Below are positions 62,504-64,000 of a stretch of 64,000 nt of DNA, piece after piece; positions within the stretch are counted from its first letter, which is position 1, and the number at the start of each line of letters is the position of its first letter. Source of the stretch: Fluoribacter dumoffii NY 23 (lineage in GTDB: Bacteria > Pseudomonadota > Gammaproteobacteria > Legionellales > Legionellaceae); contig NZ_CM001373.1 in assembly GCF_000236165.1 (NCBI RefSeq), positions 3,254,325-3,318,324 on the forward strand. Direction: 5' to 3'. A program made the translations under genes and the position numbers. A model generated the notes under the pieces. It was not told the origin of the DNA. It worked only from the letters and a program-made list of their open reading frames with translations, and did no database searches.

Positions 62504-64000
62504 TTAATTCGTCCTGGGTGACCGGCTGTTGTAGGATGCGACTCGAGCACCCCATTCCAACAAATTTTTATTGCAATCATCTTTATCCAAAATCACTTCA
62601 ATAAAGCATAAGGCATCTGTGTTCTTTGCCTCTTCAATCGCATCAAGAAGTGCCTGGTGGGTAGGTGCTTTGAAAGCTCGGGCTTTGGCTTGCTCCCCAT
62701 TAAAAACTTCCACTAAGTCAGCATAACGCCAATTGTTAATTACATTATACGGACCATCATGAATTTGGACTTCAATTGTATATGAGGCATTATTCATTAA
62801 AAAGATAATAGGCTTAAACCCATAACGAATGAGTGTAGAAAGTTCCTGGGCACTCATCTGGAACGAGCCATCGCCAATTAAGGCTATAACACGTTTTTTA
62901 TTATGCAGGGCTGCCTGCACTCCCAGAAGAGCACCTACAGACCACCCTATTGATCCGTATTGCATTTGAATTTCAAAAGGACAGTTTTCTGGCAAGTTAA
63001 GGCGCATCCCATTAAACCATGAATCCCCAGTTTCTGCTAAAACTGCGTAATCGCTACTTAAAAGTTTTTGAATTTGCCCAAAGAGAAAACGGGTCGTAAG
63101 TGGTGAATTTAAATCATCTGGCTCTTGATAGAGCGGAGCAGCTCCTGCGATGCGTTTGTATCCCTTAACGGAAGCATCATTAAATTTCAATTTTTCCTTT
63201 AAACCATTTAGAAATTCATTCATATAAACTTCTGTATATACTTTACCGGCAACAGATACACTTCCATCTGCAATAACAATGAGCTTTTTAGGTTGGATAT
63301 TACACACATGGCCAACCGTTGTGTAATCATTAAAATTAGGCCCGATAAAGAAATATAAATCACTTGATTCGACAATTTCCCCGCATCCAGGCGAACTGAC
63401 CGGCCCCCAGTAAATCCCAATATAATTGGGGTGTTGTTCTGAAACAAATCCTTTGGCATCAGGCATTGCTGCCAGGGCATAACCGCAAGATTGGCTTAAA
63501 GTTTCAATCATGGCCGTTGCTTCGCAGGCCCGGGATTTACTTCCTGCAACCAAAACCGGTTTGACTGCAGCATTGAGATGATTGGCCGCATCATCGATCG
63601 CCGCAGCAAGCGATGAAGTATCACTCAGTCGTTTGACGTTAAGGGCGCGTTGTGTCGGAGGGGAAACATTAGCCCCAGCAATATTGCAGGCAATTTCAAT
63701 ATAAACAGGTTTTTTCTTGTCCAGTGCAATCGCTATGGCTGTATCTATTTGCATAGGGGCATCGCTTGGCCTATGAATGAATACACTATGGGCGGTGATT
63801 TTCGCAAAAATTTCGCGAACATAACTGTAATTTTCTGTGGCTAACGTATGGTGTAAAATCTCTGCATCCTGTACCGAATTCGTATTAGGTCCCCCTGAAA
63901 TCACGAGAATCGGCAGATTTTCAGCATAGGCCCCGGCGACTGCATTAACGGCACTTAAGCCACCAACGCTATAGGTCACCACCAAAGCAGAAACCCCTTT
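62504..64000 (-). CDS. pdc: Pyruvate decarboxylase (Zymomonas/plant type), 5' end outside window
   Basis: Decarboxylates pyruvate to acetaldehyde with ThDP and Mg. The visible ~498 residues lack the N-terminus, which continues beyond 64000. ThDP motif is GDGSFQMSAQELSTLIRYG followed by IIFLMNNASYTIEVQIHDGPYN, closely like the Zymomonas mobilis enzyme. The end also fits (DKDDCNKNLLEWGARVASYNSR). Mid-domain blocks include PDAKGFVSEQHPNYIGIYWG. Such decarboxylases are uncommon in bacteria. No alcohol dehydrogenase is next to it here. Confidence 0.92.
   Translation of the reverse strand, partial: KGVSALVVTYSVGGLSAVNAVAGAYAENLPILVISGGPNTNSVQDAEILHHTLATENYSYVREIFAKITAHSVFIHRPSDAPMQIDTAIAIALDKKKPVYIEIACNIAGANVSPPTQRALNVKRLSDTSSLAAAIDDAANHLNAAVKPVLVAGSKSRACEATAMIETLSQSCGYALAAMPDAKGFVSEQHPNYIGIYWGPVSSPGCGEIVESSDLYFFIGPNFNDYTTVGHVCNIQPKKLIVIADGSVSVAGKVYTEVYMNEFLNGLKEKLKFNDASVKGYKRIAGAAPLYQEPDDLNSPLTTRFLFGQIQKLLSSDYAVLAETGDSWFNGMRLNLPENCPFEIQMQYGSIGWSVGALLGVQAALHNKKRVIALIGDGSFQMSAQELSTLIRYGFKPIIFLMNNASYTIEVQIHDGPYNVINNWRYADLVEVFNGEQAKARAFKAPTHQALLDAIEEAKNTDALCFIEVILDKDDCNKNLLEWGARVASYNSRSPRTN

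Overview
The window looks like a chromosomal segment of a Legionella species, probably not L. pneumophila itself. The reasons are an AT-rich sequence, many large eukaryotic-like proteins with acidic or Ser/Glu-rich C-termini typical of Dot/Icm (type IVB) effectors, and two RsmY/RsmZ-type CsrA-sequestering RNAs preceded by LetA-type boxes. The species assignment is inference. No tRNA, rRNA, CRISPR array or insertion sequence was seen.

Layout. 1-20,964 holds housekeeping and envelope genes: the end of a GST-like gene, a FixL/FixJ-like two-component pair whose regulator lacks most of its DNA-binding domain, malic enzyme, pirin, a secreted nine-residue repeat protein, an acetyltransferase, a Wip-like metallophosphatase, a class A beta-lactamase, an FAD monooxygenase, an amidase plus MltA-like pair, and a Bcr/CflA-type exporter. 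21,167-26,811 holds potABCD (polyamine uptake) and a TPP riboswitch followed by a SemiSWEET-type transporter and thiamine pyrophosphokinase. This layout predicts that the SemiSWEET moves thiamine or a precursor. 27,512-32,043 holds a PARG-type ADP-ribose glycohydrolase, several orphans and lrgAB, with a divergent LysR regulator at 32,148-33,029.

33,132-50,787 is bracketed by the two Rsm-type RNAs. Between them lie a 1121-residue ankyrin-like protein, a decayed T6SS-like group (TssA/VasJ, truncated DUF3540, and a PAAR-like gene frameshifted in a G9 tract), an outer-membrane barrel plus repeat-protein operon, an F-box plus pentapeptide protein and a von Willebrand A protein. 50,929-53,963 is a translationally coupled acetolactate-synthase-like/aldehyde dehydrogenase pair. 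54,397-60,823 is a run of effector-like genes including a phosphodiester-glycosidase-family protein and a coiled-coil/ankyrin protein. The window ends with glutaminase and most of a Zymomonas/plant-type pyruvate decarboxylase running off the right edge.

How the parts may work together: in Legionella the LetA/LetS system turns on Rsm RNAs, which titrate CsrA and release transmission-phase and effector genes. Two such RNAs set among candidate effectors suggest a virulence-associated region. All effector calls rest on architecture and context, not on demonstrated secretion.
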